Shown: positions 16,483-25,048 of the stretch, in pieces
How positions within the stretch are numbered: position 1 is the stretch's first letter
Layout: the number at the start of each line of letters is the position of its first letter
DNA from: Novosphingobium sp.
GTDB taxonomy: Bacteria; Pseudomonadota; Alphaproteobacteria; Sphingomonadales; Sphingomonadaceae
Assembly (NCBI GenBank): GCA_016719755.1
Contig: JADJYM010000012.1
Location: forward strand, 377,001 to 441,000
Length of the DNA: 64,000 nucleotides
Direction: 5' to 3'
The notes under the pieces: generated by a model
Databases searched by the model: none
Seen by the model: the letters and a program-made list of their open reading frames with translations, nothing else
What the model was told of the DNA's origin: nothing
Translations under genes and position numbers: made by a program

Positions 16483-16511
16483 CGTCACTCTGAAACGAGT
16501 TCAGGGTGACG
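16483..16511. repeat. REP-like hairpin (29 bp)
   Basis: CGTCACTCTGAA (16483-16494) and TTCAGGGTGACG (16500-16511) pair with one mismatch around the loop ACGAG. The sequence resembles short dispersed palindromes of the type CGTCACCCTGAAC...GTTCAGGGTGACG seen between genes in sphingomonads. It lies after the acyl-CoA dehydrogenase gene and may also act as a terminator. Confidence 0.65.
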
Positions 16512-16651
16512 AACAAGGATAGGCTCATGCCTTTCCCTTTCGTCCATGCCTCCTTCCCGTAACGTCACGCGAATTGGGTTCGACATCGCCACCGATCTCT
16601 TGCAGTCTCCGCCCGCCCGGCAGGAAGATTCGGGGCAATGGAGAGATCTGA

Positions 16652-17827
16652 ATGACAGCCAAGGCTGACCGTCCGTTCGATATCGTGGTTTATGGCGCGA
16701 CCGGCTACACCGGCCGTCTCGTCGCCGAATACCTCGCCCACCACTACCAGGGGGCAGGCCCCGGATGGGCCATGGCCGGACGCAGCGCGGACAAGTTGGC
16801 TGAGGTGCGCGATCTGATCGGCGCACCTGCCGATACCCCGCTGGTGGTCGCCAATTCGGATGACCCGGCCAGCATGAAGGCCCTGGCCGAAAGCGCGCGG
16901 GTGATCGTCACCACGGTCGGCCCCTACCAGCTTTATGGCGAACCGCTGCTGGCCGCCTGCGTCGCTGCCGGAACCGACTATGCCGACCTTTGCGGCGAAC
17001 CGGCCTGGATGCGCCAGATGGCCGACAAGTATCACGAGGCCGCGAAAGCGTCAGGCGCGCGGATTGCCTTCTCCTCGGGCTTCGATTCGATCCCGTTCGA
17101 TCTTGGTGTCTTCATGCTTCAGCAGGAAGCGAAAGCCCGGTTCGGCGCACCGGCACCGCGCGTCAAGGGCCGGGTCCGGGCAATGCAGGGCGGTTTTTCG
17201 GGCGGCACCGCCGCCAGCCTCAAGGCAACGATGACGGCGCTGGGCAAGGATCCTTCGCTCATCCCCTATATGGTCAGCGCCTTTGGTCTGACCCCCGGCT
17301 TCGAAGGGCCGGCGCAGCCCGCCGGCGACAAGCCCGAATATGACGAGGCGCTGGGTTCATGGTGCGCGCCGTTCATCATGGCGACGATCAACACCAAGAA
17401 CGTCCACCGCACCAATTTCCTCCTCGGCCACCCTTACGGCGCGGACTTCGTCTATGACGAGATGATCCTGACCGGCCCGGGCGAACAGGGCCAGGCGATT
17501 GCGAACCATGTCGCATCGACCCCGATGATGGGCGGCGAGAACGATCCCAAGCCCGGCGAAGGCCCGACCAAGGAAGAGCGCGACACCGGCTTCTACGACG
17601 TGCTGTTCCTGGGTGAATATCCCGATGGCCGCACGATCCGCTATGGGGTGAAGGGCCGCTACGATCCGGGCTATGGCTCGACCAGCCGGATGATCGCCGA
17701 AACCGGCATCGCCCTGCTTTCCTGCAACGCCGAGGGCGGCATCGCCACGCCGGGCGCGCTGTTGGGCGCGGCGCTGGTCGAACGGCTGCGCGACCACGCC
17801 GAGATCGCCTTTGCGGCGGAGGACTGA
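16652..17827 (+). CDS. Saccharopine dehydrogenase-family protein (trans-acting enoyl reductase-like)
   Basis: A 391-aa protein with an N-terminal NAD(P)-binding fold (VVYGATGYTGRLVAEYL near residue 11) and the family continuation TTVGPYQLYGEPLLAAC and GFDSIPFDLGVF. This architecture occurs in saccharopine dehydrogenase-like oxidoreductases and in mycobacterial trans-acting enoyl reductases of polyketide/lipid synthesis. A true lysine-pathway role is unlikely from context. The limonene-epoxide-hydrolase-like gene begins 3 bp after its stop, so the two are cotranscribed. Precise reaction unknown. Confidence 0.85.
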   Translation: MTAKADRPFDIVVYGATGYTGRLVAEYLAHHYQGAGPGWAMAGRSADKLAEVRDLIGAPADTPLVVANSDDPASMKALAESARVIVTTVGPYQLYGEPLLAACVAAGTDYADLCGEPAWMRQMADKYHEAAKASGARIAFSSGFDSIPFDLGVFMLQQEAKARFGAPAPRVKGRVRAMQGGFSGGTAASLKATMTALGKDPSLIPYMVSAFGLTPGFEGPAQPAGDKPEYDEALGSWCAPFIMATINTKNVHRTNFLLGHPYGADFVYDEMILTGPGEQGQAIANHVASTPMMGGENDPKPGEGPTKEERDTGFYDVLFLGEYPDGRTIRYGVKGRYDPGYGSTSRMIAETGIALLSCNAEGGIATPGALLGAALVERLRDHAEIAFAAED

Positions 17828-17830
17828 GCC

Positions 17831-18205
17831 GTGGCCGACAATGCCGCGATCATCCGCGATTTCGTCGCCGCCTGGTCGCGGCTCGATGCCGATGAACTGG
17901 TGAGCTATTTCACCCAGGACGGCATCTACCACAACATGATGCTGCCCCCGGTGCAGGGTCACGCCGCCCTGAAGCCGTTCATCGCCGGGTTTGCCGGGGG
18001 CTGGCAGGCGACCACGTGGGAACTGCGCAATCTTGCCGCCGAGGGCGACCTGGTCTTCACCGAGCGGCTTGACCGGACCACCACCCCGGACGGCAAGCAG
18101 ATCGACCTGCCGTGCTGCGGCGTGTTCGAGATGCGCGGCGGCAAGATCGCCGCCTGGCGCGACTATTTCGACATGGGCACCTACACCTCGGCCCTGGCAG
18201 GCTAG
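17831..18205 (+). CDS. Limonene-1,2-epoxide hydrolase-family protein
   Basis: A 124-aa cone-shaped alpha/beta (NTF2-like) protein. The five residues used by Rhodococcus limonene-epoxide hydrolase have counterparts: Y33 and N35 (IYHN), R79 and D81 (ERLDR) and D111 (WRDYF), with almost the same spacing, so epoxide hydrolysis is plausible and the protein is more than a generic SnoaL-like fold. It starts with GTG at 17831, three bases after the preceding stop, and the MFS gene follows after 6 bp. The context suggests handling of an epoxide or related intermediate during uptake and breakdown of a terpenoid or aromatic compound. Confidence 0.82.
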   Translation: MADNAAIIRDFVAAWSRLDADELVSYFTQDGIYHNMMLPPVQGHAALKPFIAGFAGGWQATTWELRNLAAEGDLVFTERLDRTTTPDGKQIDLPCCGVFEMRGGKIAAWRDYFDMGTYTSALAG

Positions 18206-18211
18206 GCACGC

Positions 18212-19438
18212 GTGACCACGCCAGGGACCGACAGCGAATGGCGGCTGGGGTGGCGCATCGTGCTGGGCTGCGCGCTGGCTTCCGGCACGGGCGTGGCGCT
18301 GCTGTTCTTCACCTTCAGCCTGTTTCTGCTACCGATTGCCAATGAACTGGGCGCCACCCGGGGCGAATTGTCGCTGATCCAGGCCCTGGTGGTTACCGCC
18401 GCGCTGGGATCGCCGATCATCGGGCGGATGACCGACATCTACGGCTTCAAGGCGGTGTTCTATGTCTGCACCGCCATCGTCGCGACTACCCAGATCGCTC
18501 TTGCCCTGTTGGCTGACGGGGTGCTGGGCCTTGCCTTTGGCATTGCCATGGTTGGCTTCTTCGGCGTTGGCAGCACGGCGGTCGCCGTGACCCGGCCGGT
18601 GAGCTGGCATTTCCGCGAACATCGCGGCAAGGCGCTCGGGCTGGTTGCGGTCGGTGTTTCGCTGACCACGATCATGGTCCCGCCGCTGCTCCAGCTGGTG
18701 ACCGACAGCTTTGGCTGGCGGGGCGGCTTCGTTGCCCTCGCCGCGATTTCGCTGGTCGTCGGCGTGCCGGCGGTCGCCTTGCTGCTTCCCCCCACGCCCG
18801 GGCGGGCGGGCAGCGGGATCGGCGGCAAGCCGGCGGCGCAGGACTGGTCGTTCTTCAAGGTCCGCGATTTCTGGGGTCTGACCATCGCCAACCTGTGCAT
18901 GAACCTCGCTACTGCCGGAGCGGTGAGCCAGATGTCGCCGATGATCCAGGAGGAAGGAATCAGCGCGCCGATGGCTGCGCTCGCCTTGTCATTGTTCGCC
19001 AGCGGGCAGTTTGTCGGGCGCCTTGTCGGGGGCTGGCTGCTCGACCATTTCGACCCCCGGCTGGTGGCCGTCGCGCTTACCATCCTGCCGGGCAGCGGAT
19101 TCCTGATCCTGCTGTTCACTGCCGGAGCCGCGCCTGCCGCGCTGGTCGCCGTCACGATGATCGGCGTCCAGCAAGGCGCCGAGCACGACATTGTCGCCTA
19201 CTTCACCGCCAGCCGGTTCGACGTGGCGCGTTATGGCACCATCTTCGGCGCGGTGGTCGGCATCGGCTGGTTCGGCAGCGCGGGCGGAATCATCGGCGCG
19301 GGACAGCTTCATGACATCTTCGGCAACTATTCAGCCGCCCAGGCCGTTGCCGCCCTGGCGCTGCTGGCGGGAGCCTTGCTGATCTTGACGATCCGCCTGC
19401 CCGCGCGGGGTCAACTGGCGGAAAGCAACGCGGCCTGA
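18212..19438 (+). CDS. MFS transporter
   Basis: A 408-aa permease with about 12 membrane segments in two six-helix halves and the loop-2/3 motif GRMTDIYGFKAVF typical of the major facilitator superfamily; it looks closest to monocarboxylate/oxalate-formate antiporter-like members. Starts with GTG six bases after the epoxide-hydrolase-like gene. Its last 28 bp overlap the 3' end of the convergent TetR gene. Probably imports the substrate of the neighbouring catabolic genes; the compound is unknown. Confidence 0.88.
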   Translation: MTTPGTDSEWRLGWRIVLGCALASGTGVALLFFTFSLFLLPIANELGATRGELSLIQALVVTAALGSPIIGRMTDIYGFKAVFYVCTAIVATTQIALALLADGVLGLAFGIAMVGFFGVGSTAVAVTRPVSWHFREHRGKALGLVAVGVSLTTIMVPPLLQLVTDSFGWRGGFVALAAISLVVGVPAVALLLPPTPGRAGSGIGGKPAAQDWSFFKVRDFWGLTIANLCMNLATAGAVSQMSPMIQEEGISAPMAALALSLFASGQFVGRLVGGWLLDHFDPRLVAVALTILPGSGFLILLFTAGAAPAALVAVTMIGVQQGAEHDIVAYFTASRFDVARYGTIFGAVVGIGWFGSAGGIIGAGQLHDIFGNYSAAQAVAALALLAGALLILTIRLPARGQLAESNAA

Positions 19439-20049
19439 TTGCGCGCGGCGGCGCGCGCCGCATCCTCGGCAATGCCCAGGCCGCATAGGCCCAGCACCAG
19501 CATCTCCTCCAGCCGCTCGGCGGCGGCAGCGCGCTCTGGCCGCCGTTCGATCACGTTGAGTAGCGCGATCTGGCAAAGCCCCAGCCAATAGCGCACCCCG
19601 CTGCGCGCCGCTTCCTTGCGTCCCAGCCCGGCGGCCAGCACGGCTTCGATATCCGCGCGGATGCCGCGGTTGAGCTCGTGATCGATCCCGGTCGACAATT
19701 CCAGGCCGCGCAGCATGACGATAGCGCGCTTGCGATCCGTCAGCGCAAACTCCACCGCCACGCGCATCCCGCCCGCCAGCCGCGCGACCGGATCGGCCAC
19801 ACCGGAATTGGCGGCGGTGACCCGCTCTTCCAGTTCGGCACGCACCGCCGCGCCGATGGCATTGGCGAACCCGGGCTTGTCGATGAAGTGGTTGAAAAAG
19901 CTGCCCTTCGCCACCCCGGCCCGCGCGACAACCTCGTCAATCGCGATAGCGTCGATCGGTCGTTCCGCCAGCAGATCGAAACCAGCCGCCAGCATGGCTG
20001 CCCGGGTGCGCGCGGCACGGGGACTGGCAGGAACGGGCGCAGCTTGCAT
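19411..20049 (-). CDS. TetR-family transcriptional regulator (aromatic cassette)
   Basis: A 212-aa regulator with the N-terminal TetR helix-turn-helix (IDEVVARAGVAKGSFFNHF near residues 38-56) and a helical ligand-binding C-terminal part. Divergent from the dioxygenase-hydrolase-hydroxylase genes, with two identical-pattern operators in the 92-bp gap. It most likely represses the cassette and itself until a pathway compound binds. Confidence 0.88.
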   Translation of the reverse strand: MQAAPVPASPRAARTRAAMLAAGFDLLAERPIDAIAIDEVVARAGVAKGSFFNHFIDKPGFANAIGAAVRAELEERVTAANSGVADPVARLAGGMRVAVEFALTDRKRAIVMLRGLELSTGIDHELNRGIRADIEAVLAAGLGRKEAARSGVRYWLGLCQIALLNVIERRPERAAAAERLEEMLVLGLCGLGIAEDAARAAARNQAALLSAS

Positions 20050-20067
20050 GCGTGCACCTTACTCCTG

Positions 20068-20109
20068 TTGACTATACGGTCAACTGCTGTAATTTGACCA
20101 AACAGTCAA
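20068..20109. promoter_or_regulatory. Two TetR-type operators, TTGAC-N6-GTCAA
   Basis: Two 16-bp dyads, TTGACTATACGGTCAA at 20068-20083 and TTGACCAAACAGTCAA at 20094-20109, share perfect 5-bp arms and 6-bp spacers and start 26 bp apart. They fill the gap between the tetR start (20049) and the dioxygenase start (20142). The left copy doubles as a -35-like hexamer TTGACT with TAATTT at 20090-20095 as possible -10 for rightward transcription. Occupancy would block both directions. Confidence 0.8.
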
Positions 20110-20141
20110 GTGCGAATCAGGCTGACTGGGGAGACGATGCG

Positions 20142-21161
20142 ATGAGCGTGATCCGGATCGAGGACATTGCCCATGTGCGCTACGCCGCGCCGGACCTGGT
20201 GGCCATGCGCGGCTTCCTGGAGGATTTCGGCCTTGCCTGCTTCGAGGCTGACGGTCGGCTCTATGGCCGGGCAAGCGACGGGCGCCCCTTTGTCCACGTG
20301 ACCGAACCGGGCGCGGCCCGCTTCCTGGCCCTTGGCCTGCGCGCGGCAAGTGTCGACGACCTGGAAAGGCTCGCCGCGCACGAGGGCGTGGCGGTGTCAG
20401 ACCTGGCCGATCCGGGCGGCGGCAAAGTGGTCCGCCTGACCGATCCCGATGGCTATTTGGTGGAAGTGATCGCCGGACAGGCGCAGGGCGAAACCGCCCC
20501 GCTCCCAGCTGACCCGCCCCGCAATACCGCCGCCGCCAGCCCGCGTTTCCGCGCCGCGATCAGGCTTGAACCTTCCCCTTCGCACGTCCGCCGCATCGGC
20601 CACGCCGTGCTCAAGGTCCGCGACTTCCGCACTTCGGAGGCATGGTACAAGCAGCGCTTCGGCTTGCTTACCTCGGATGAGGTCGAAGCCGCAAAGGACG
20701 TGCCGCTGGGCGCCTTCATGCGCTGTGACCGGGGCGATCAGCCCGCCGATCACCACACCCTGTTCCTTGCCCAGTTGCCGGGCGAGCTTGGCATCCTCCA
20801 CGCCGCCTTCGAAGTCGCCAACCTTGATGACCTGATGCTGGGGCATGACCACCTCAAGGCCCGGGGACGGAAGGCTGCCTGGGGCGTGGGCCGCCATATC
20901 ATGGGTAGCCAGGTGTTCGATTACTGGAAGGACCCGTTCGGCAACGAACTGGAGCACTGGACCGATGGCGATCTGTTCACTTCGGCCGATCCGCCCCAGA
21001 AAATGCCGATGAGCGCGCTGCTGGCCGTGCAGTGGGGGGCGCCCAATCCGCTGTTTGCGGGGCGGATGCCACCCCCGCCTACCCTCGTCTCGTTTTTCAC
21101 CGCGCTAATGCTGCGCATCAAGCGGCTGTTTCGCCGCCCAGCCCAGGGAACCCCCGCATGA
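20142..21161 (+). CDS. Type I extradiol dioxygenase-like protein (two VOC modules)
   Basis: A 339-aa protein made of two vicinal-oxygen-chelate modules (about 8-112 and 150-275), like 2,3-dihydroxybiphenyl 1,2-dioxygenase. In the second module the Fe(II) ligands H154, H220 and E271 are present with spacings (66, 51) close to BphC (64, 50), so ring cleavage of a catechol is expected. A further stretch after 275 ends in a basic tail. ATG 20142 is preferred (GGGGAGAC upstream); the longer upstream frame would run through the operators. The stop overlaps the FAH gene start (ATGA). The natural catechol is unknown; it could be bicyclic or alkyl-substituted. Confidence 0.87.
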   Translation: MSVIRIEDIAHVRYAAPDLVAMRGFLEDFGLACFEADGRLYGRASDGRPFVHVTEPGAARFLALGLRAASVDDLERLAAHEGVAVSDLADPGGGKVVRLTDPDGYLVEVIAGQAQGETAPLPADPPRNTAAASPRFRAAIRLEPSPSHVRRIGHAVLKVRDFRTSEAWYKQRFGLLTSDEVEAAKDVPLGAFMRCDRGDQPADHHTLFLAQLPGELGILHAAFEVANLDDLMLGHDHLKARGRKAAWGVGRHIMGSQVFDYWKDPFGNELEHWTDGDLFTSADPPQKMPMSALLAVQWGAPNPLFAGRMPPPPTLVSFFTALMLRIKRLFRRPAQGTPA

Positions 21162-21997
21162 AACTCGCCACCTATACCGCCGATGGCCGCACCCGCACCG
21201 GGATCGTCGTCGATGACCGGATCATCGATACCGGCGTCGAAGGCACAATGATCGACCTGATCCGCGACTGGGACACGCTGAAGCCGCAGCTTGAGGCCAG
21301 GGCTGCCGCTGGCGGCGGTATGCCGCTCTCGTCCGTGAAGCTGGAGGCCCCGGTGCAGCGCCCGGGCAAGATCTTTGCCATCGGCCTCAACTATGCCGAT
21401 CATATCGAGGAATCGAAGATGCCCGCGCCCGAGCGGCAGGTGTGGTTCACCAAGGCCCAGACATCGGTCAACGGCCCCTATGATCCGATCCTGATCGCGC
21501 GCGGCACCATGACCAACGACTACGAGGCCGAACTGGTGGCGATCATCGGCACGGGAGGCAAACATATCTCCGCTGCCGATGCCCCCGCCGCGATCTTTGG
21601 CTATTGCGTTGGCAACGACATGACCGAGCGGATGTGGCAGCACGCGGTGCCGCAGTGGTCGCTGGGCAAAAGCTTCGACACCCACGCACCGATGGGGCCG
21701 TGGATCGTCACTGCCGACGAACTGGGCGATCCCCACGGCCTTGGCATCCGCTGCTTCGTCAACGGCGAGAAACGCCAGGATTCGAACACGCAGCATCTGG
21801 TGTTCAACGTCTGGCAGCAGGTCGAACACCTCAGCCAGGCAATGACGCTGGAGCCGGGCGACGCGCTCTTCACCGGCACCCCCGGCGGGGTCGGCGCGGC
21901 GATGGACCCGCGGCGCTTCCTGCAGCCGGGCGATGTGGTCCGGATCGAGATCGACCGGCTGGGCCATATCGAAGGCACGATGCAGGCAGAGGGCTGA
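21158..21997 (+). CDS. Fumarylacetoacetate hydrolase (FAH)-family protein
   Basis: A 279-aa enzyme of the FAH superfamily. It has the conserved core IFAIGLNYADHIEES, then the acidic metal site DYEAELVAIIG and YCVGNDMTER, and the C-terminal LFTGTPGGVGAA. Family members hydrolyse C-C bonds of acylpyruvates or decarboxylate/hydrate ring-cleavage products. Its start overlaps the dioxygenase stop and the flavin monooxygenase gene follows after 3 bp, so it likely handles the ring-cleavage product made by the upstream enzyme. Whether it acts as hydrolase, hydratase or decarboxylase cannot be told. Confidence 0.9.
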   Translation: MKLATYTADGRTRTGIVVDDRIIDTGVEGTMIDLIRDWDTLKPQLEARAAAGGGMPLSSVKLEAPVQRPGKIFAIGLNYADHIEESKMPAPERQVWFTKAQTSVNGPYDPILIARGTMTNDYEAELVAIIGTGGKHISAADAPAAIFGYCVGNDMTERMWQHAVPQWSLGKSFDTHAPMGPWIVTADELGDPHGLGIRCFVNGEKRQDSNTQHLVFNVWQQVEHLSQAMTLEPGDALFTGTPGGVGAAMDPRRFLQPGDVVRIEIDRLGHIEGTMQAEG

Positions 21998-22000
21998 ACG

Positions 22001-23443
22001 ATGGCGGAGCGGATCGACTGCGACGTGCTGATCGCCGGCGGCGGGCCGACCGGCGTGACGCTGGCGGTGCTGCTGGCGCAGCGCGGGGTCAGGGTCGTGG
22101 TCGCGGAAAAGGAGGCAGACATTTACCCCCTCCCCCGCGCCGCGCACCTCGATCACGAGGCGATCCGCATCCTCCAGGAAGTCGGCGTGGCGGGGGAGGT
22201 GATGGCCACCAGCCGCCGCTCGCCGCGTTATGATTTCCTGACCGCCGCTGGCGAGATCCTGCTGCGCTTCGAAGGGTCCGACCGGATCGGATCGGGCGGC
22301 TGGCCGGCGGCCAACATGATCCACCAGCCCTCGGTCGAAGCCGCGCTGCGGCGACGGCTGGCCGGATTGCCCGGCGCGCAGTTGCACAGCCGGTGGGAAC
22401 TGACCGGGTGGAGCGACGATGGCGCAGGCGTGACCGCCACCCTGTCCACGCCTGACGGCCCGCAAGAGATCCGCGCCGCCTGGCTGGTCGGCGCGGACGG
22501 CGCGCGCAGCCCGGTGCGCCACGCTGCCGGAATCGCGTTCGACGATCTGGGCTTCGAGGAGCCGTGGCTGGTGGTCGACACAATTGTCCACGATGCCGCG
22601 CGCCTGCCCGATGCCAACCTCCAGATCTGCGATCCCGCGCGTCCGACCACCTGCGTGCTGATGGGCGAAGGGCGGCACCGCTGGGAGTTCATGATCCTGC
22701 CAGGCGAAAGCGCGGAGGAGGTCGCCTCCGACGCTTCGGTGGGACAACTGCTGAAGCCCTGGAACGTCGAGGGCGCGGTGACGCTGGAGCGCAAGGCAGT
22801 CTACACCTTCCGCGCCCGCATTGCCCAGCAATGGCGCAAGGGACGGGTGCTGCTGGCGGGCGATGCCGCGCACCAGACCCCGCCATTCGCGGGGCAAGGG
22901 ATGTGTTCCGGTCTGCGCGATGCAGCCAACCTGGGGTGGAAGCTTGCCGCGATCGTGAACGACGGCGCGGGCATGGACCTGCTCAGCACCTACCAGACCG
23001 AACGCGCACCCAACCTGCGCGCAACCATCGACATGGCGGTGATGATGGGCCGCACGGTCTGCATTACCGATCCACAGGCCGCCGCCGCGCGCGATGCGCA
23101 GATGATCGCCGCGCGGGCCGCCGGACATTCGCCGGACGGGACGGTGGAGTATCCGCCGATTGGCGATGGCCTGATCCTGACGGGCAGCCCGGGCGCCGGT
23201 GCCTATTTCCCGCAGCCGGTCGCAGACGAGGCGCGGCTGGACGACGTGCTGGGCGCGGGTTACTGGTTGATCGACCGGGCTGCGCTGGAGCGGGCAGAGC
23301 TGGCGGCATTCCGCGAGGCGCTGGCCGGATGGCTCGACACGCACCAGGCGGAAGCCGTGCTGGTCCGCCCTGACCGCTACGTGTTCGGCACCGGCAGGGC
23401 CGATGACCTCGCAGATGCGTGGGCGGCGGCGCTTCGGGCCTAG
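22001..23443 (+). CDS. FAD-dependent aromatic monooxygenase (MhpA/PheA-like)
   Basis: A 480-aa class A flavoprotein hydroxylase. It has GGGPTGVTLAVLLAQRG (ADP-binding, near residue 13), the GD-like motif LVGADGARSPVRH near 160 and GRVLLAGDAAHQTPPFAGQGMCSG near 280, the second FAD motif. Sequence style resembles 3-(3-hydroxyphenyl)propionate hydroxylase. It would insert a hydroxyl to make the catechol cleaved by the upstream dioxygenase. It is the last gene of the tightly packed cassette; an aminotransferase gene follows after 33 bp. Confidence 0.9.
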   Translation: MAERIDCDVLIAGGGPTGVTLAVLLAQRGVRVVVAEKEADIYPLPRAAHLDHEAIRILQEVGVAGEVMATSRRSPRYDFLTAAGEILLRFEGSDRIGSGGWPAANMIHQPSVEAALRRRLAGLPGAQLHSRWELTGWSDDGAGVTATLSTPDGPQEIRAAWLVGADGARSPVRHAAGIAFDDLGFEEPWLVVDTIVHDAARLPDANLQICDPARPTTCVLMGEGRHRWEFMILPGESAEEVASDASVGQLLKPWNVEGAVTLERKAVYTFRARIAQQWRKGRVLLAGDAAHQTPPFAGQGMCSGLRDAANLGWKLAAIVNDGAGMDLLSTYQTERAPNLRATIDMAVMMGRTVCITDPQAAAARDAQMIAARAAGHSPDGTVEYPPIGDGLILTGSPGAGAYFPQPVADEARLDDVLGAGYWLIDRAALERAELAAFREALAGWLDTHQAEAVLVRPDRYVFGTGRADDLADAWAAALRA

Positions 23444-23476
23444 TCAGGGCGCGACTGCCCGGTTAGGACCCGGCGC

Positions 23477-24640
23477 ATGAGCAGCCTTGCATCGCGCCTT
23501 TCCGCTCCGCCCGGCACCACGATCTTCGAGCGCATGTCCGGCCTTGCCCGCGAACTCGGCGCGATCAACCTTGGCCAGGGCTTTCCCGACATGGCCGAGC
23601 CTGCCGAACTGGTCGGTGCCGCGCAGCGCGCGCTGGCCGGCCGGTCCAACCAGTACCCGCCGATGCGCGGCCTGCCCGAACTGCGATGCGCTGTCGCGGA
23701 TTACTATGCGCGCGAGCAGGGGCTGGCCCTGTCTGCCGAGAACATCGTGGTCACTTCCGGCGCGACCGAGGCGCTGGCGGCCAGCCTGCTCGCGCTGGTC
23801 CGTCCGGGTGACGAGGTGATCCTCGTCCAGCCGCTTTATGATGCCTACCTGCCGCTGGTCGAATGGGCGGGTGGCCGCGCAAGGCTGGTCAGCCTTCAGC
23901 CGCCGCACTGGACGCTTCCGCTCGACCGGCTGGCCGAGGCCATTGGCCCGGAAACGCGCGGGATCGTGCTCAACACGCCCAACAACCCGGTCGGCACCAT
24001 GCTGGACCGCCAGACCCTGGCCGCGATTGGCGAGCTTGCCGAACGCCACGATCTGTGGGTGCTGTGCGACGAGGTGTGGGAGGGCATGGTGTTCGATGGA
24101 ACGCCCCATGTTTCGCCACTGGCGATCCCCACACTGGCGAGCCGCGCGATCAAGATTGGCTCGGCGGGCAAGATATTCTCGATGACCGGGTGGAAGGTCG
24201 GCTGGGCAGTCGCCGCGCCGCCGCTGGCTGCCGCCGTTGCCGCGAAGCACCAGTTCCTCACCTTCACCACGGCCACCCCGCTGCAATGGGCCGTGGCCGA
24301 GGCGCTCGCCCTGCCGCCCGCATGGCACAGCGCGCACCGCGCACGCTACGCCGCCGCGAAGGCGCGGCTGGTGGGTGGCCTGGCCTCTGCCGGGTTTGCC
24401 GTCCTGCCCGCCAGCGGCACCTGGTTCGTCACCGTGGACCTTGCCGCATCGGGCCTGCCCGCCGACGACGCGGCTGTGGCCGAGCGCCTGATCCGTGAGG
24501 CGGGCGTGGCCTCGATTCCCGTTTCAGCCTTCTACGCCGAACAGCCCGAACGCGGCTTCCTGCGCCTCTGTTTCGCGAAGGAGGACGCGACGCTGGATGA
24601 GGCGCTGGAACGCCTTTCCCGGTTTCGCCGCAGCGCTTGA
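23477..24640 (+). CDS. PLP-dependent aminotransferase, class I/II
   Basis: A 387-aa fold-type I aminotransferase. It has NLGQGFPDM near residue 31, NQYPPMRGLPELR, the substrate-side NTPNNPVGTMLDRQ, aspartate in LCDEVWEG, and the PLP-lysine region GSAGKIFSMTGWKVGW near 232. It is closest in style to methionine/kynurenine or N-succinyldiaminopimelate aminotransferases (YbdL/DapC-like). Placement after the ring-cleavage cassette could mean it removes an amino group from an aromatic amino acid substrate, or may be incidental. Confidence 0.9.
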   Translation: MSSLASRLSAPPGTTIFERMSGLARELGAINLGQGFPDMAEPAELVGAAQRALAGRSNQYPPMRGLPELRCAVADYYAREQGLALSAENIVVTSGATEALAASLLALVRPGDEVILVQPLYDAYLPLVEWAGGRARLVSLQPPHWTLPLDRLAEAIGPETRGIVLNTPNNPVGTMLDRQTLAAIGELAERHDLWVLCDEVWEGMVFDGTPHVSPLAIPTLASRAIKIGSAGKIFSMTGWKVGWAVAAPPLAAAVAAKHQFLTFTTATPLQWAVAEALALPPAWHSAHRARYAAAKARLVGGLASAGFAVLPASGTWFVTVDLAASGLPADDAAVAERLIREAGVASIPVSAFYAEQPERGFLRLCFAKEDATLDEALERLSRFRRSA

Positions 24641-25048
24641 TCAGTCGCTCGCGGCGACACGTTTCCAGGTCAGGCTGGTGATATAGGTCTTGCCGGACTT
24701 CGACACCTCGGGGACGGTTTCCAGCACGATGGTATCGTGGTCAATCACCCGCACGACCCGCTCGAAAGTGGTGCCGACGCGCCCTGGCTGCGAGGAATAG
24801 AGGATCAGGTGCCGCACCATGTCGCCCTCGCGGCTCCAGGTGCCGCCATAAGCGAAAAACTCGGTAAAGCTGTCCGCCTTGGGATCGCCGCGCTCGGCCC
24901 AGGCCGGGTCCATCAGGAAAGCGCCCATCCGCCCGTCCGCGGTATACTGGATCTGGCCTGCGGGCGGCGTGCCGAAGGTCGGGGTCGGAACGCCGTCGCG
25001 GTAGTTGACGCATTCGACCAGCCACCAGGCGCCAAGCAGATCGGTCAT
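24641..25048 (-). CDS. Lipocalin-like domain protein
   Basis: A 135-aa protein starting LLGAWWLVECVNYRDG, with GQIQYTADGRMGAFLM and TWSREGDMVRHLILYSSQP; this matches the lipocalin-like family (PF13924 type), a small beta barrel thought to bind hydrophobic ligands. The ATG at 25048 overlaps the stop of the upstream TetR gene (ATGA), so they are translated together. It is convergent with the aminotransferase gene, and the two stops abut. Ligand unknown. Confidence 0.82.
   Translation of the reverse strand: MTDLLGAWWLVECVNYRDGVPTPTFGTPPAGQIQYTADGRMGAFLMDPAWAERGDPKADSFTEFFAYGGTWSREGDMVRHLILYSSQPGRVGTTFERVVRVIDHDTIVLETVPEVSKSGKTYITSLTWKRVAASD

Noticed and set aside
20921-23344. 807-codon minus-strand frame across the dioxygenase/FAH/monooxygenase genes
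   Set aside because: Arginine/histidine-rich shadow of three well-supported genes; no start context or motifs.
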